64,000 bases of DNA from Blastobasis lacticolella (GCA_905147135.1 LR990053.1:3484501-3548500), one strand, 5' to 3'. Numbered from the stretch's first letter, positions 32,670 to 44,097 are shown. The notes: generated by a model from the letters alone, not told the origin. Translations and numbers: made by a program.

Positions 32670-32925
32670 TTATCATCATCACAGCCCATAAGCCCATAAC
32701 AGTCCACTGCAGAACTTAGGGCCTCTCCCACGAGAGGGAAGGTTATTGCCATCATCTCCACGCTCAGCTGGCGGGTTGGAGAACGCAGTGTTAATAATAT
32801 GAAAATGGTAAATGATGAGACTTGAGATATTTTGCCTCGAAAACATTAGTCGCCTTGTGCAACACCTATGGGTGTAAGGGGTTGGTGCTATTCTACTCTG
32901 CCGGACACCACACGGCCAATTGTGT
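32670..32925 (-). repeat. Interspersed repeat family C, reverse copy
   Basis: ATCATCATCACAGCCCATAA, GAACTTAGGGCCTCTCCCAC and ACTCTGCCGGACACCACACG in the same order as 11403-11656. Confidence 0.8.
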
Positions 32926-32969
32926 GTTAATACAGTGTAATAAAACAATCATCTTGGCATAACTGGCCA

Positions 32970-33290
32970 GTTACGATCTCGCGCACGGGGGCCCAGAGCT
33001 CCCTTAACCACGATCCTGGATTTGGCAGATCAGGTATTACAGTGGAGGGACTGCTATCTGGCCTCCGCGACCCTGCTACCAGGGGAACCTGACCAGATTG
33101 GATCATGGTCACACATTAAGTCGCCTGAATATGAAGGTTTTGTGACGATGTTTTCCCTCGCCGTAAGAGTATTGGTTAATTTTACTAATTTATGTACATA
33201 ATTCAGAAAAGAGTCATTGGTACGAAGCGGTAGTGGGATTTGAGCCCGGTATCTCTCGCTTACTAGTCGGCGACAGAGGCTCCACGTACC
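32970..33290 (-). mobile_element. SINE-B, near-complete reverse copy
   Basis: Runs from the 3' part (GATCCTGGATTTGGCAGATC) through GGATCATGGTCACACATTAA to the tRNA-derived head, read in reverse as GTGGGATTTGAGCCCGGTAT (B box) and TCTCGCTTACTAGTCGG. Confidence 0.85.
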
Positions 33291-33362
33291 TACAATATGA
33301 AAAAGCGGACCTAGGCAGAAACTGGTATAGATGCTGAGATGATGATGATGATGATAATGCAT
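33285..33362 (+). repeat. RTE-like 3' tail
   Basis: GAAAAAGCGGACCTAGGCAG, then GCTGAGATGATGATGATGAT. It is fused to the edge of the SINE-B copy. Confidence 0.6.
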
Positions 33363-33409
33363 GCTAAAGTATCAGTTAACACTTAGATTAAGTTACGCGT
33401 CGCTCCGGT

Positions 33410-33520
33410 TTTCAGAAGGCTTTTTATTCTATGAGCAATATATACATTCCACTTTGATTTGCTCTCACACTTTTTGCGTCTGAATTGAATCAGGTGTAAT
33501 AAGCGCAAAAAGTAACTTAG
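33410..33520. repeat. Single arm related to the fold-back at 46332-46593
   Basis: Shares GAGCAATATATACATTCCAC, TTTGATTTGCTCTCACAC and TTTTTGCG with the right arm of that element. The partner arm is absent here. Confidence 0.65.
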
Positions 33521-33773
33521 ACGTGAATTGTTCTGATAGCACTGATGTATTGTTGTACTTACTCAAAATACGAAAATTGGCTGGGTGGTAGTTGTAGATA
33601 AGTTGGCAATACCCATCCAGCCGAAAACCTAATCCCTGACAGGGCTCCAACGCGCTTAAAAATGCTTTTCCTATGCCTAATAATTTCCGATCCGTTCACG
33701 GTTCGACCCCCACAACCCCATGCTGGCTCGACACGACGCTCGAGTACAGAAAACAGCACCTCAACCTACTAGA
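33521..33773. other. GC-richer unassigned stretch
   Basis: A 66-residue minus frame crosses it with no recognised domain. Confidence 0.35.
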
Positions 33774-34080
33774 CTGTAAGGGGGCGCCGTAAGTTATCCT
33801 ACATCATCGAGTATAAGAAAAAGACTTCTCTTTTGTTGCTAAAAAGCGCAACTGCCAAAAGAATGTGAGGCATCCCGGTTTTTGTTAATTCTAGAACCCA
33901 CACCAGAGGATATGTAAGAATAATCTATACGAAAAGTCGAAGTTGGTTCACTAATAAATATTTTTTTGTGCCAGGTTCTCTACGTGCAGACCAACGTTTC
34001 CTCCTAAACGTCTGCTATCACTACAAAGTGGAGTTTGTTGTGTACTCGATGACGTAGGATTACCTATGGCGCCCTAACAG
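33774..34080. mobile_element. MITE-like element, ~40-bp TIRs
   Basis: The left CTGTAAGGGGGCGCCGTAAG and ATCCTACATCATCGAGTA pair with the right TACTCGATGACGTAGGATTA and GGCGCCCTAACAG. It is 307 bp long and non-coding. Confidence 0.75.
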
Positions 34081-36609
34081 TCTGTTTAGACTTTGGACAG
34101 TCTCCGGTTTGTACCCGCATCCATAGCGATGCTAGCTCATTTTATACTGGTGGGTAGGTTGATCGGCTGCCTTTTGTACCTATTAGAACAAGACTTATTC
34201 AGATCACGCGCGCAGATTGCAATAACCTGCGAAATGTATTCTCCCCCGCACGCACAGGCCAGGACAGAAAGGGATGACAAATGATATGAATATTATGACG
34301 GGAAAGCTTATCTGTTACAGATAAAACTGGCGTGCCGCACTGGAAGTGAAATACGTGACGTCATTACCTTTGATATGTTGAGTGGTTACGAAAAACTATT
34401 GTTTAGAATATTCTGAGGGAGGAGCGGAATACTAATGACATCGTAGGACCTAGAGAAGCTAGTACTAGATAATTTCAGGGCTTTCTAGTATCGTATTCTG
34501 TACTTATAACATGTTGTAAGTACTTACTGGTGTTGTATATACTAGCTTGGACAAAAGCTTTAGCTTAACATTCAAAAGATCAATCTATTGTTATTTCTAA
34601 TTATCGGTAATCGGTATTAGAAAAATGAACGATCTTACTTAATGACTGAATGAATGTCTTTCGATAAATACTACCTGGGAGTTGTCAAATCCAAAGTAAA
34701 ATGCTCCTTTTTTTGTAACAGTACTTTACCAGACTACAGTGTTGCTTAATATTACACATGTCAAACCTGTAGTCCCGCAAGCGAAGTCACAGCTAATTTC
34801 TAATATAGGTGATAGAAAAATAATTTATGATATACTAAATATCATAGAGTGAAAACCGCGGGGTACTGCTGGTAGATACTAAAATGTCAGTTTTAAACGC
34901 TCACCTTTTCCACAAATGGCGACGCCGATCTGCAAGGCCCGACTAAAGTAAACAATTGAAACAATCACGTTTGACAGCTGTCATCATTTCCTTAATAATA
35001 TTTCGTTATTTTACACTTTTCTGCACACACATGTATAAATTCAACGATTTCCATTATGAAAGCATTTGTATTATATTTCGTTTGTTGACGATATCCTTTA
35101 AAGTTTACTTACTACTAAGTCAAGCATATTAAACAAATACAATATTCCCACCTAAATACAGTAAAATCATAAATTAAATAAATCTAGACGTTCGTAAATA
35201 TAAAGTTCATTTTAGTTACAATTAAAACAGTCTAATGGTTGCGCCTAATATAAAATTAACTTTATGCTAAGGAAATGGTGACAAATTACATTGACCCTAT
35301 TTCAATCAAGTTCAAAACCACGATCAGTACTACCTCAATAGTCGGTTAATTTTAAACTAATTCCGCGTCATCTAGCTCGATTACTAACTGATTGGAGGCG
35401 AAATTGGTTCACTTTTGATGAAAACCGTCGAACGGACGCAGTTAGCCCGGTCAGTGGGCTTATTTTGTATCTGTATCGTTTTCGTATCATACAACCATAG
35501 GTTGTAATTTTTATACCACTATGGTGACAAACAGGCGTACGACTCACATTATAGTTAGAAGTTACAGCCTAAGGGCGTTTCATGGTTTGTTTCTTTGACT
35601 GGTGCCGGTGGACTACTCGTGGCAATGACGCATGCAACTGCGTCGAATTATCGTGGTAAAAATAATCCTAACAGTGGTAATAAACCCGATAATATGTGTG
35701 GTGAAAATTAATATTGTTGGTACTCACGTAGTCCATGTTGGCTCCATGTTGTTTCTTTAACCATTCGTCATCAAGTCAGTGTAAAGTATTGTTGATGAAA
35801 CGACAGAGGTGCGTTCAGTATTCAATGGATCACAATAATAAAGGTGACGTAGCATGAAACTGTCCCCCCTTCACGTTCGTTGTGCATAGAGGCACTGTTT
35901 GTAAAATAACCATTCTTTTGTATGACATTCGTAAAAACGAAAATTAATGAAAATTATTTGTCAATTTTCACCGCCATCTCATCAGTTGGTAAGTGAAGAT
36001 GCGACCGAATTGATTAACAACATGTCAATTGAAGTGGTTAAAACGCCGAAACTGATACGAAAACGAAATATAATTGTCTGAGTTACGTAATAGCACCGCT
36101 GAGCGTCATTTTGCCTAACGTGAATGGACATTTGGCTCGAATTATCCAGTAATTGGATATTGGCGTGAGTGGCTCCCGGGTTACGGGGAACCGCAGCAGC
36201 TATCAAACTCTTGTAGCTGGATCGTTGACCTCACAGACCTGATAAAAATACGGAGCGATTCTCTCCAGCATCATGAGTGAAGTACAAACTGGGCGCCCAG
36301 TATTTTCCTGTGCGTGCTTTGACACTGTCATTTACTGTCATCTGTGTATTTCGGTATCCGTTACATCACTGGCTGCTCTTATGAAATTTTCAATAAGTAA
36401 TTATAATATACTGTACTGACCTTAGGTTAAGGATGTAATGGAGATTCGAATAAATTACTGTCTATGTCTATGTTATTGATGTGACACCGCTGCCGCTGTA
36501 CAAAATCGAACAAAATGGCTGAGGTTTGTCAGACCGGGTATTTGTGCGAGTGTGTAAGTCATGTACAATAAAATAAATTGTCAAAAAAATTTCGTAACTT
36601 ATCTTCGTC
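34081..36609. other. 2.5 kb of intron without recognised features
   Basis: AT-rich, with scattered GC-richer patches (34190-34260, 35400-35460, 36110-36200). No repeated family, RT motif or coding signature was found on either strand. Confidence 0.45.
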
Positions 36610-36860
36610 ACTTGTCGAACCTTTTTTTTTTTACTGTACCTCTAAGGCGGCAAACAAACTTATGGCCTGCCTGATGGTAAACAGTCACCGCAGCCTATGG
36701 ACGTTTGCAATACCAGGGGCATCACCCACGCGTTGCCGACCCCGTAAAAACCTTTTTATCCCTTTCTTGAAGAACTCCATGTTGTACTCTCCAGGGAAAA
36801 CCTCTCCAGGTAGTTCATTCCACAACCTTAGTGTACCTTTTGTTGAACATTCTCTTTATT
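36610..36860 (-). mobile_element. Retroelement 3' region, reverse copy
   Basis: The poly-T run near 36620 is the A tail. It continues with GGCCTGCCTGATGGTAAACA, GTCACCGCAGCCTATGGACG and CATTCCACAACCTTAGTG. The same sequence recurs at 42122-42320. Confidence 0.75.
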
Positions 36861-36962
36861 ATACTGGGTCTGGACCCGTGACAGGAAATAAAATTCATCG
36901 TTTCAATTTCAGCTCGGCCAGTAAACGAACCCGGGAACTCTGCGTAGCACTCAGGTCGTCCA
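36858..36962 (-). mobile_element. SINE-A 5' fragment nested beside the retroelement
   Basis: TGGGTCTGGACCCGTGACAG, then AGTAAACGAACCCGGGAACT (B box in reverse). It is the tRNA-derived head of SINE-A in reverse orientation, with substitutions. Confidence 0.65.
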
Positions 36963-37009
36963 ACTATTTTAATTTTTTTATTGCAGTGCCGCTTCGTTGC
37001 CTCTGCTAG

Positions 37010-37155
37010 AGGTGGTCCATGAAGCTCGCGTCCGCGGCGCGGTGCTGCGCTGCTGCAGCGCATTCGAGGTGGACACCGCCCTGCCGCTGCGACTGCTGTT
37101 AGAACTCGCCAACTACATCATCGTGATGCTGCAGTTTGCTTGCCCAGCGGAGTGA
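37010..37155 (+). CDS. dpr20: Probable terminal exon of the Dpr-family protein (C-terminal hydrophobic tail)
   Basis: With an acceptor at TGCCTCTGCTAG (ending 37009), the phase-1 end of exon 3 continues in frame: g|ag, then VVHEARVRGAVL, a Cys-Cys, and a hydrophobic tail RLLLELANYIIVMLQFA, stopping at TGA 37153-37155. Dpr proteins usually end in a short hydrophobic segment for GPI or membrane anchoring, so this fits. The block is strongly GC-rich compared with its surroundings. An acceptor at 36986 (TTGCAG) is also good but shifts the frame to an early stop unless a weak alternative donor is used in exon 3. Retroelement remnants lie within about 50 bp upstream and directly downstream. I have no remembered sequence for this tail, so the call rests on phase, hydrophobicity and composition. 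Confidence 0.5.
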
Positions 37156-37157
37156 AG

Positions 37158-37322
37158 TCTTCATCATCGTCCTAGCGCTTATCCCGGCTTTGGCCAGGGT
37201 CCGCCTTCCTAACCCCCTTTCTCCACTTCGCCCGGTCTTCGGTATTCTCGTGTCGAAAGCCGTAAGCTCTCGCATCCGACTCAGCGATGGCACTCCATCG
37301 CTTCTTGGGTCGCGGTTTATAT
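37158..37322 (-). mobile_element. RTE-like LINE 3' tail abutting the last exon
   Basis: Read on the minus strand it has the module AESDARAY...ArIPKTGRSGE, then KADPGQSRDKR-like codons and an ATGATGAAGAC end at about 37160. It matches 43930-44075 and 28640-28725. Its 3' end lies within a few bases of the dpr stop codon. Confidence 0.7.
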
Positions 37323-38097
37323 ATTAACTAATGTTTTTAAAACTCAATTCACTCAAAAACCCAAAATTCTAATATTTTTTCATTAATATCGACCGACAAC
37401 GCATTCAAGAGCTAGCCGGACCGTAGTGTAGCGGACGTCACCCATCATATGTCTGCTTACTCGTTTGCCGTCCTCTACGATATAAACGATATTAGTTATA
37501 GAGTGCTGATTGTATACTTTTATATAATCGTTTGTTGGTTTAAATATTGTTAATATTTTATTCGTCTATTGGTTTTTTTATATTCTCTTGTTGCCTGAAA
37601 TAAATAAATCGAAAACAAACTAAAAGACTAATATTATTATCAGATCAAACAAGACGCTGAATCTTTGACCAAAACAATGGTGTTTATGAAAAAGGGTACG
37701 CAGCACATCACTAGACATCTACTGAACCTTCACCCCATTGCCATAAAATGTAACGTCCACGCAAGCAGTAAACAGGACTTTGACCCGGTATCAGTTGCTT
37801 GATTGGGCATCGTCAATCACTGACGAGAAATGCTTTTTACATTTCACGACGCATTTGTATGTCTCTTACTTTAATTTTTTGTTTCGTTGGAGGAGAATTT
37901 CTGTTGAAACAGCCTTGTGGGGTCAAGTAGGTGTGATCTTAGCAGTGATTCTTTTCATTTTAGTGCCTAATTAATGCCATTTTAATTTGTCGTGTCAAAT
38001 CCTACGACAGCGATGCTGTAGATAAGTCTGTGACAAATTAAGAAATTTATTATGAAATGCTAATGTGGCGTTTTTAGGCCCCCAGATGTTGCGTTCG
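37323..38097. other. Downstream sequence, nothing recognised
   Basis: AT-rich; no clear polyadenylation context could be assigned to the dpr gene. Confidence 0.4.
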
Positions 38098-38290
38098 TAA
38101 TCTTGCATTACTAACCATTAGTTGAATTTTGTTTTAAGATTCATAATTTTATAGGCGTTTGTAGTTGACGGTATTTTATCGACTATAGTTCAGCATGTAA
38201 TTTTGCATTATTGACCATTAGTTGAATTTTGTCTTACAAATTCATCATTTTATAAGCGTTTGACGGTATAATATCGACTGATATCGAAAT
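38098..38290 (+). repeat. Tandem duplication, two ~100-bp copies
   Basis: Both halves contain TTGCATTA, ACCATTAGTTGAATTTTGT and GACGGTAT followed by ATCGACT. The copies start near 38098 and 38199 and have diverged. Confidence 0.8.
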
Positions 38291-39424
38291 ACTACAGTGT
38301 ATAATCGACGTACAAAAAAGTTATTCCAAAATAAATCCAGCAAATCTTTTACCCTAAAAATAGTTGGTACCTACACAGCTGCGACGTAGACAGATAAAAA
38401 GATAGTGTCCACTCGAATATTTGGTCATAATTATCCGTATTCAATTTCAAAGGGAATGTTCACAAAGAACGCCAAATAACAGGCCTGATACGGGTACTCT
38501 ATTTACCTGTAATTTTTTTCTAGTATCCTTTGAAGTTTTAACCGAGCATTTGACCCGAATCTGCCCTGAATGGAGTGCGATCAATCACGTCAGAACAGGG
38601 CTTCTTTTATCCAACAACTTTATGGCTTGTAGGTAGGAGGCTTTCTAGGATATTCCTTGAAAAATGGCTGCTCGTTCTATACGTCAATCACAGAGACTGG
38701 ACGTTTTTGTGTCACAGAATACAAGGTGTATTTTTGTTACAGGTTCAATTCAACATGTATTAGACTAGCATCCTAGAGTCCAAGTAGAGATTCGAGTGTC
38801 CTAGCATGTAACTTTACTTTTATTGTTGCTGTATTACAGGTGTTTAAGAATTAATTTTGTTGTTTGAAATATGTTGTGATGCACTGTGGTAGTATTTTTT
38901 ATTTATTTATACTTTATTTTCTTTCATTGTAAATGACTATTATGTAGCTATTGCTGTTTAAAATAAAACTTTCAAACAATAGTATTTAATGTATATTCAC
39001 CCGATACGAAGTCTGAGTCGGAAGTCACAACAGCAAGACATAAGTTCAAGTAAATAACCACTTGCCCCGATATTTCTCATGAGTTGTGGCAGTGGCGTTA
39101 TGTCGGAGTCTTGTGCGTCGCAGTAGAGTTCTGTCGTTATGACAGTAGTCCCAGTGGTCTTGTATCGCTTTGACAAGAGTCGCAGTGGTCTTCTGTCGCT
39201 TTGGTTTAAAAAAGTTATTTATACGAATAAGTTGTGCCTGTTGTGTCATTAATAATTGTGTTTTTACCTGTATGTTTTACTGTGTACAATAAAATAGTTA
39301 AAGTAATAAAATGAGGATACAATAGGATAATTAACATTTGTTCGGTTAGCTGATATACATCCTACATAATAGAGATATATTTTCAATCAAGAACATTATT
39401 ATAATTATTAATGTATCAAGTGGA
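38291..39424. other. Intergenic sequence, nothing recognised
   Basis: A locally repeated CAGTGGTCTTGTATCGCTTT / CAGTGGTCTTCTGTCGCTTT pair at about 39150-39205 is the only structure noted. Confidence 0.45.
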
Positions 39425-39590
39425 CCCGGTGCATCTTCGTCGTATTCCTACCCTACCCTACCTTTACTACCATACTAACCTACCCTACATCTACACAACA
39501 CCAACCTTCCCATTATTTTCTTGCTTGTAAACTTCCTCTTGAATCACTCTATCTATTTTGAAAACCGCATTAAACCACTCAATATAATAT
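39425..39590 (-). repeat. Family F repeat, reverse copy
   Basis: Has the pyrimidine block CCTACCCTACCCTACC, then TTTCTTGCTTGTAAACTTCC, GAATCACTCTATCTATTTTG and AAACCGCATTAAACC. Confidence 0.7.
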
Positions 39591-40457
39591 AATCAGACGA
39601 CAATCAAATTTCTCTTGCACAGCAGCTTTTTAATACATAATAGGAAATTATGATAATACCTGTTGAATTTATTATGAAATCGTTTGATCCGTGAAAAATG
39701 GGGAGAAGCACGACCGCTCACCCACTTGTACCAACGGCTGGGATAATGCTAAAATGCGAATATATAATAGGATGGCCACTCCAATATCAAAGGCGAGGAC
39801 CTTCAAGGAGCCCTTTTGATGGGAACGAGGCTTAGTAGGGCCGGAAAACGTATGATTCATTACGAGAATTGCTCCGTCGAGACATACTTTCACAGACGTT
39901 GTATTTGTGAGCTGAAAGTAGGCTGGAAGACACTTAAATATAGAATTGGAGTCAGATTACAACGGCGTCGTTATAATGCGTCCACTTCTTTGCTAGGTAA
40001 CGCACTGCGTTCAATATGGCTCAGAGTGGCCGCTTACATAGGATTTGAAAATTAGGTGTTGTTTTTTGCTACAATTGGATTATGGTTATCTGCAATATGA
40101 TCAAACATATCAGTTGAAACAATTTGGCATTAATATAGATGAGTTGTTTTTTTGTATTTCTAAAAAGTTTTATGAAACTGATATTAAAAATCTTTGCACA
40201 CGGTTATAGTGCTATTTATTCCAGATTATTTGACATACTTCATACTTCGGGACCTGCCGCATTTTTTTTTAGTAATAAAAAACTATAAATTAGTTATCAA
40301 TGTAAAATGTAATTTAAAACTATCTTCGACAATAAAAAAAAAATTACAATAAAATGTAAAAAAAAAAAGTTATCAATGATAATGAAATATATATTTCATC
40401 TAAACAATTGCTACAAATCTTATCCTATTTAACGTCCTACAATTATAAGTAGGTGCG
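39591..40457. other. AT-rich intergenic sequence, nothing recognised
   Basis: No coding or repeat signal recognised. Frames near 39672-40055 lack domains. Confidence 0.45.
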
Positions 40458-40928
40458 GTGTTTAATGTAGCACTAACCAATCCAAGCTTACCATGGCTAT
40501 GTGTGCTCCATTTTGAGGTACGCTATTATACTTTGGGGAAATTCATCACTTGCAAATCGAGTTCTTCTCTGTCAAAAGCAATGTATCAGAGCCATCTACT
40601 AACCTCGTGTAGACCTCTTTTTAAACATTTTAACCTGCTGACTGTGCCTTGCATGTATATATACGTGGTCTGCGTATTTGTAAAAAGTCATCTGTATCTA
40701 TTTAAAAAAGTATCCGATACTACTAAATTTAATACAAGGTTTCCCGATAGACTGGTTGTCCCTACCCATTCAACGACACTTTACAGCTGTGATAGTTATT
40801 CGATGGCAATTAAAATATATAACAGCTTAGACACTAACATGAAACTTCTGCCATTAAAGCAATTCAAATATTATTTAATAAAATGGCTGATAGAAAAACT
40901 GTTTTTATATAGTAAAGGAATTCTCTGA
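40458..40928 (+). mobile_element. LINE ORF2 C-terminal remnant, 156-codon open frame
   Basis: The frame reads SCRPLFKHFNLLTVPCMYIY, VCVFVKSHLYLFKK and MAIKIYNSLDTNMKLLPLKQ and ends at a stop, matching the C-terminal end of insect LINE reverse transcriptases as I know them. The N-terminal part of the frame is out of register, which indicates a frameshift near 40590. No YxDD motif is present. Confidence 0.75.
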
Positions 40929-41164
40929 CTCGTTTAAACGTGGATAAGAACTAAAAATAGTGAAGGTAGTAGGTATGAAATTATTTTATAATGATGTGGG
41001 TGTTTTAATAATTTTATGAATTTGTTATGACATTTGACATTTTATTTAATTCTAATGACATATTTTATTTTAATTTATTGGATAAATAATTATTTATTGG
41101 GACATAATTTAATTAGGTATTGAAAGTGACATTGTACTTATTATTGAATTTTTAATTTTATATC

Positions 41165-41400
41165 AATTTAATTTTTTTTTTTTTCAAAATTCAAAATTCA
41201 TAATTTCTTTATTTGATTAGGACATTAAATATCTCTTTCAATCGTCAAAAAGGAGGGGGTAGGAAAGTAGGATGGAAACACACAGTGACACGCTGACTGC
41301 CCTATGGCCGTAGATAAACATATCACTCGCCAACCACGACCGAACCGTGCTCGACAATGCCAGGCAGAGCCGGAACGCTATATACTATTATATAGGTATG
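41165..41400 (-). repeat. Retroelement tail, reverse copy
   Basis: Poly-T (41170-41184), then TAGGACATTAAATATCTCTT and CAATCGTCAAAAAGGAG, matching 8158-8240. Confidence 0.65.
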
Positions 41401-41444
41401 TCTAGTATAATTAAGAAAAACCTCCTAAAACTACAGCAAGAGTA

Positions 41445-41645
41445 AGCCCTATCCTACCATTGCCTTAACCCTACCCTTCCACTACCTTACCCCTACCCTA
41501 CCACTACCATACCCCTACCCTACCACTATCTTACCCCGACCCTACCACTATCTTACCCCTACCCCACCCTATACTACCTTACCGCTATCCTACTCCTACC
41601 CTACCCTACCTCTACTCTAACTACTACCCTACCCCTACCCTAGCG
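41445..41645. repeat. CTACC-rich low-complexity block
   Basis: About 200 bp of irregular CCCTACC / CCACTACC / CTTACCC units. The same pyrimidine block, shorter, sits inside family F (39450-39490 here; reverse near 47745-47820). It is probably an expanded part of that family. Confidence 0.8.
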
Positions 41646-42009
41646 CAGACAGGAGACACCATGTGTGGGAGAGGAAGGAAAATTAACGCCGCTTCCAAGG
41701 TGGTTCTCCGTGGGGGAAAGAAACGGCAAGAAACCCACAGAGCCTACGTTAATTATTTTATCACATGTTATTATTGTATTGGGTTATTAATTATTTTTAA
41801 TTATTGAATCTGACATTTTAGTATTATTAAATTATCATAAATTATTGCATGCCAGATTCTGGCAAAGTGTGTGAGTCAAAAAATTGTATTTATAAGAACC
41901 TATTGTATACCACATTTGAGGCAATAAAGACATTCTATTCTTCTATTCTTGAATTGGACCATCGTCTCGTAAAAAGCGTAACTAGAAAATAGGCAACAGA
42001 GTATTATTA
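41646..42009. repeat. LINE-tail-like end and unassigned sequence
   Basis: 41920-41950 has GCAATAAAGACATTCTATTC with TTCTATTCTT repeats, like a LINE 3' end. 41640-41745 is unassigned. Confidence 0.4.
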
Positions 42010-42123
42010 GTACGATTCCAACCCGTCAGCCAAGAGTGAAGATTATGGCAACCCTCTCCACTAATAAAGAGGACACTGAATACCAACAGTGGCCTGTTTT
42101 GAGCTGTTGATGTGGAGATGATG
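42010..42123 (+). repeat. Family C fragment
   Basis: Has ATTCCAACCCGTCAGCCAAG, GAAGATTATGGCAACC and a TGATGATG end. Confidence 0.55.
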
Positions 42124-42600
42124 ATGTTGAGTTTTTTTATACCACTAAGGTGGTAGACAAGCTTACGGCCTGCCTGATGGTAAGCAGTTACCGCAGCCCA
42201 TGGACGTTTACAATACCAGGGGTATCACTCACGTGCTACCGACCCCATAAAAACGTTTTCACCCCTTTCTACGTTGCACTCTAGAGGGAAAACCTCATTC
42301 CACAACCTTAGTGCGTGTGGGAGAAAGTTCCTTTGGAACCGCTCAGTTCACGACCAATTTGGTTCCAAGGTATATGGGTGAATAGCCCTGTCGAAAGCAT
42401 GCGGTGCGATGATAGAACATGGCGCTGCGCATCATATAAAGTTTCTAAGAACAAACTTCGTTGTACAAGCGGTAGAACACGCACAGGGAAGGGTTGCAGA
42501 ATACAAGATACCTTGTTAGAAGGATTCTTGCAGCCAATGCCGTTAACATTTCGTGTACTAGCAGTGTCTAATAGAAGAGGCGGTATCCCAATACTCGCGG
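42122..42600 (-). mobile_element. Retroelement 3' region, reverse copy
   Basis: Begins at T7 and TGGTAGACAAGCTTACGGCC, then CCTGCCTGATGGTAAGCAGT, AATACCAGGGGTATCACTCA and CATTCCACAACCTTAGTG as at 36610-36860. It appears to continue to about 42600. Confidence 0.65.
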
Positions 42601-44075
42601 GACCAGAAGGTTAATTGGTCGCCCCGGGGCAACTACTAATTGGACCGCCCGGTTTCTTTATACTTGCACCGCGGACTGGTTTCTGTAGACACGGCAATGT
42701 AACAGATGGCCCTAATCGACTGTTGTGGGAAATCTCCGGCAAAGTTAACATGAGTTTGAGACTTGACCATCTGACCGTATGCCTTCTGAAGCAATACAAA
42801 TTTTATATTTTTCTAAACCATCAAACTATAAAAGAAAAGGCAGTGTTCAGGAGTGCGGCAACTATCGAGGTATTGAACTCATGAGCCACAAAATGAAGCC
42901 ACTCAAACGTATTATGGACCAGAGACTTCGCCAGGAATGTTCCTTGTCGGAATGCCAATACGGCTTCAGACCGGGCTGCAGCACCATGGATCCAAACTTT
43001 GCCCTCAGAGTCCTCCAGAAGTCTCATTGCAGTAGGAATCAACCTCTGCATTACGCATTTCTCGACCTGCAGAGGACTTTCGACAGTGTCCCTCGAGAGA
43101 TAATCTGGTGAGCTCTGAGATCAAAGTCTGTGCCGAAGCGTACATTAGTATCATACAGGATATGTGTATCAATACTAGAGCCGTCGTCAAAACCATCGTA
43201 GGCCATACTAATCCCTTCCCGATTACTGTAGATGTTCACCAGGGTTCTGTGCTAAGCCCTTACTTGTTCTGCATTGTGCTCAATGCCCTCTTAGCGGAAA
43301 TTCAGGATATGCCTCCTTGGCTTATGAAGTACGCTGACGACATTGTTTTGGTGAGCAAGCTTAGGTAGGAACTTGAGACCAAAGTAAACACGTGGAAGGA
43401 TGTGCTAGAAAACGGTGGTTTGAAGCTGAATGTTGCCAAAACGGCAATTTTATTCTTATTATTCTTATAAGCTGTCAAAAGAACAGATAAATCCAAATAC
43501 CTCGGATCCGTGATGCACGAGTCCGGCGATATCGGCCCCGATGTCAAGTCCCGAATCTCTGCAGCTTGGGCCAAATGGTGGGAACTCACGGCCGTCACCT
43601 GTGACCCTAAAATCCCTGGAAAGCTAAAGGGCTTATATACAAGAGTATAATTAGACCGGTGATGCTCTATAGCTGTGAGATGGCCAGCGCTGACGAAACA
43701 CATTCGCGAACTCCACACCAACGAAATGAAAATGCTGCGGTGAATGTGCGGAGTTACGCGACTCGATCGAGTACGTAACGAGTACATCCGTGGCAGCTTT
43801 GGCATGAGGGATATCGCAGATATGATTGAGGAGGCTCGTCTGCGCTAGTTTGATCACGTGTTGCGTAAACCTCAGGGGTACGTGGGAAATAGGTGCTTGA
43901 ATTTGCCAGTATCAGAAAGAGGCCCCGTGGGCGACCAAAGAAGCGATGGATTAACAACGCTGAGTCGGATGCGAGAGCCAACGGCTTACGACGCGAGGAT
44001 CCCTAAGATTGGGCTAAGTGGAGAAGAATGGGAAGGAAAGTGGACCCTGGCAGAGGCCGGGATAAGGACGATGAT
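42600..44075 (+). mobile_element. RTE-like LINE with broken reverse transcriptase domain
   Basis: RT motifs in order: ECGNYRGIELMSHKMKPLKR (42840-42910), QYGFRPGCSTMD, HYAFLDLQRTFDSVPREI ending at a stop at 43109-43111, VHQGSVLSPYLFCIVLNALL, then the catalytic MKYADDIVLV (43325-43354) with a stop soon after. C-terminal phrases follow: KYLGSVMHESGDI, SRISAAWAKW and RPVMLYSCEM in shifted frames, then the RPxKR / ARIPKIGLSGEEWEGKW end and an ATGATGATGA tail at 44069-44079. Premature stops and frameshifts show it is inactive. No endonuclease domain was seen. Confidence 0.88.
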
Positions 44076-44097
44076 GATGATTTTCCACTTTTTTGAC

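Noticed and set aside
36578..37009. A 143-residue + strand protein just before the last dpr exon
   Set aside because: It is the reverse of a retroelement tail and a SINE-A head, and it reads into the proposed splice acceptor region in another frame.
41445..41645. Interstitial telomeric repeat
   Set aside because: Units are irregular CCCTACC/CCACTACC types, not TTAGG/CCTAA, and similar blocks belong to family F.
42600..43370. An active reverse transcriptase gene
   Set aside because: Although YADD is present, stops at 43109-43111 and shortly after 43354, plus frameshifts, show it is dead.
43302..43805. A 167-residue minus-strand protein
   Set aside because: Antisense shadow of the RTE-like reverse transcriptase on the + strand.
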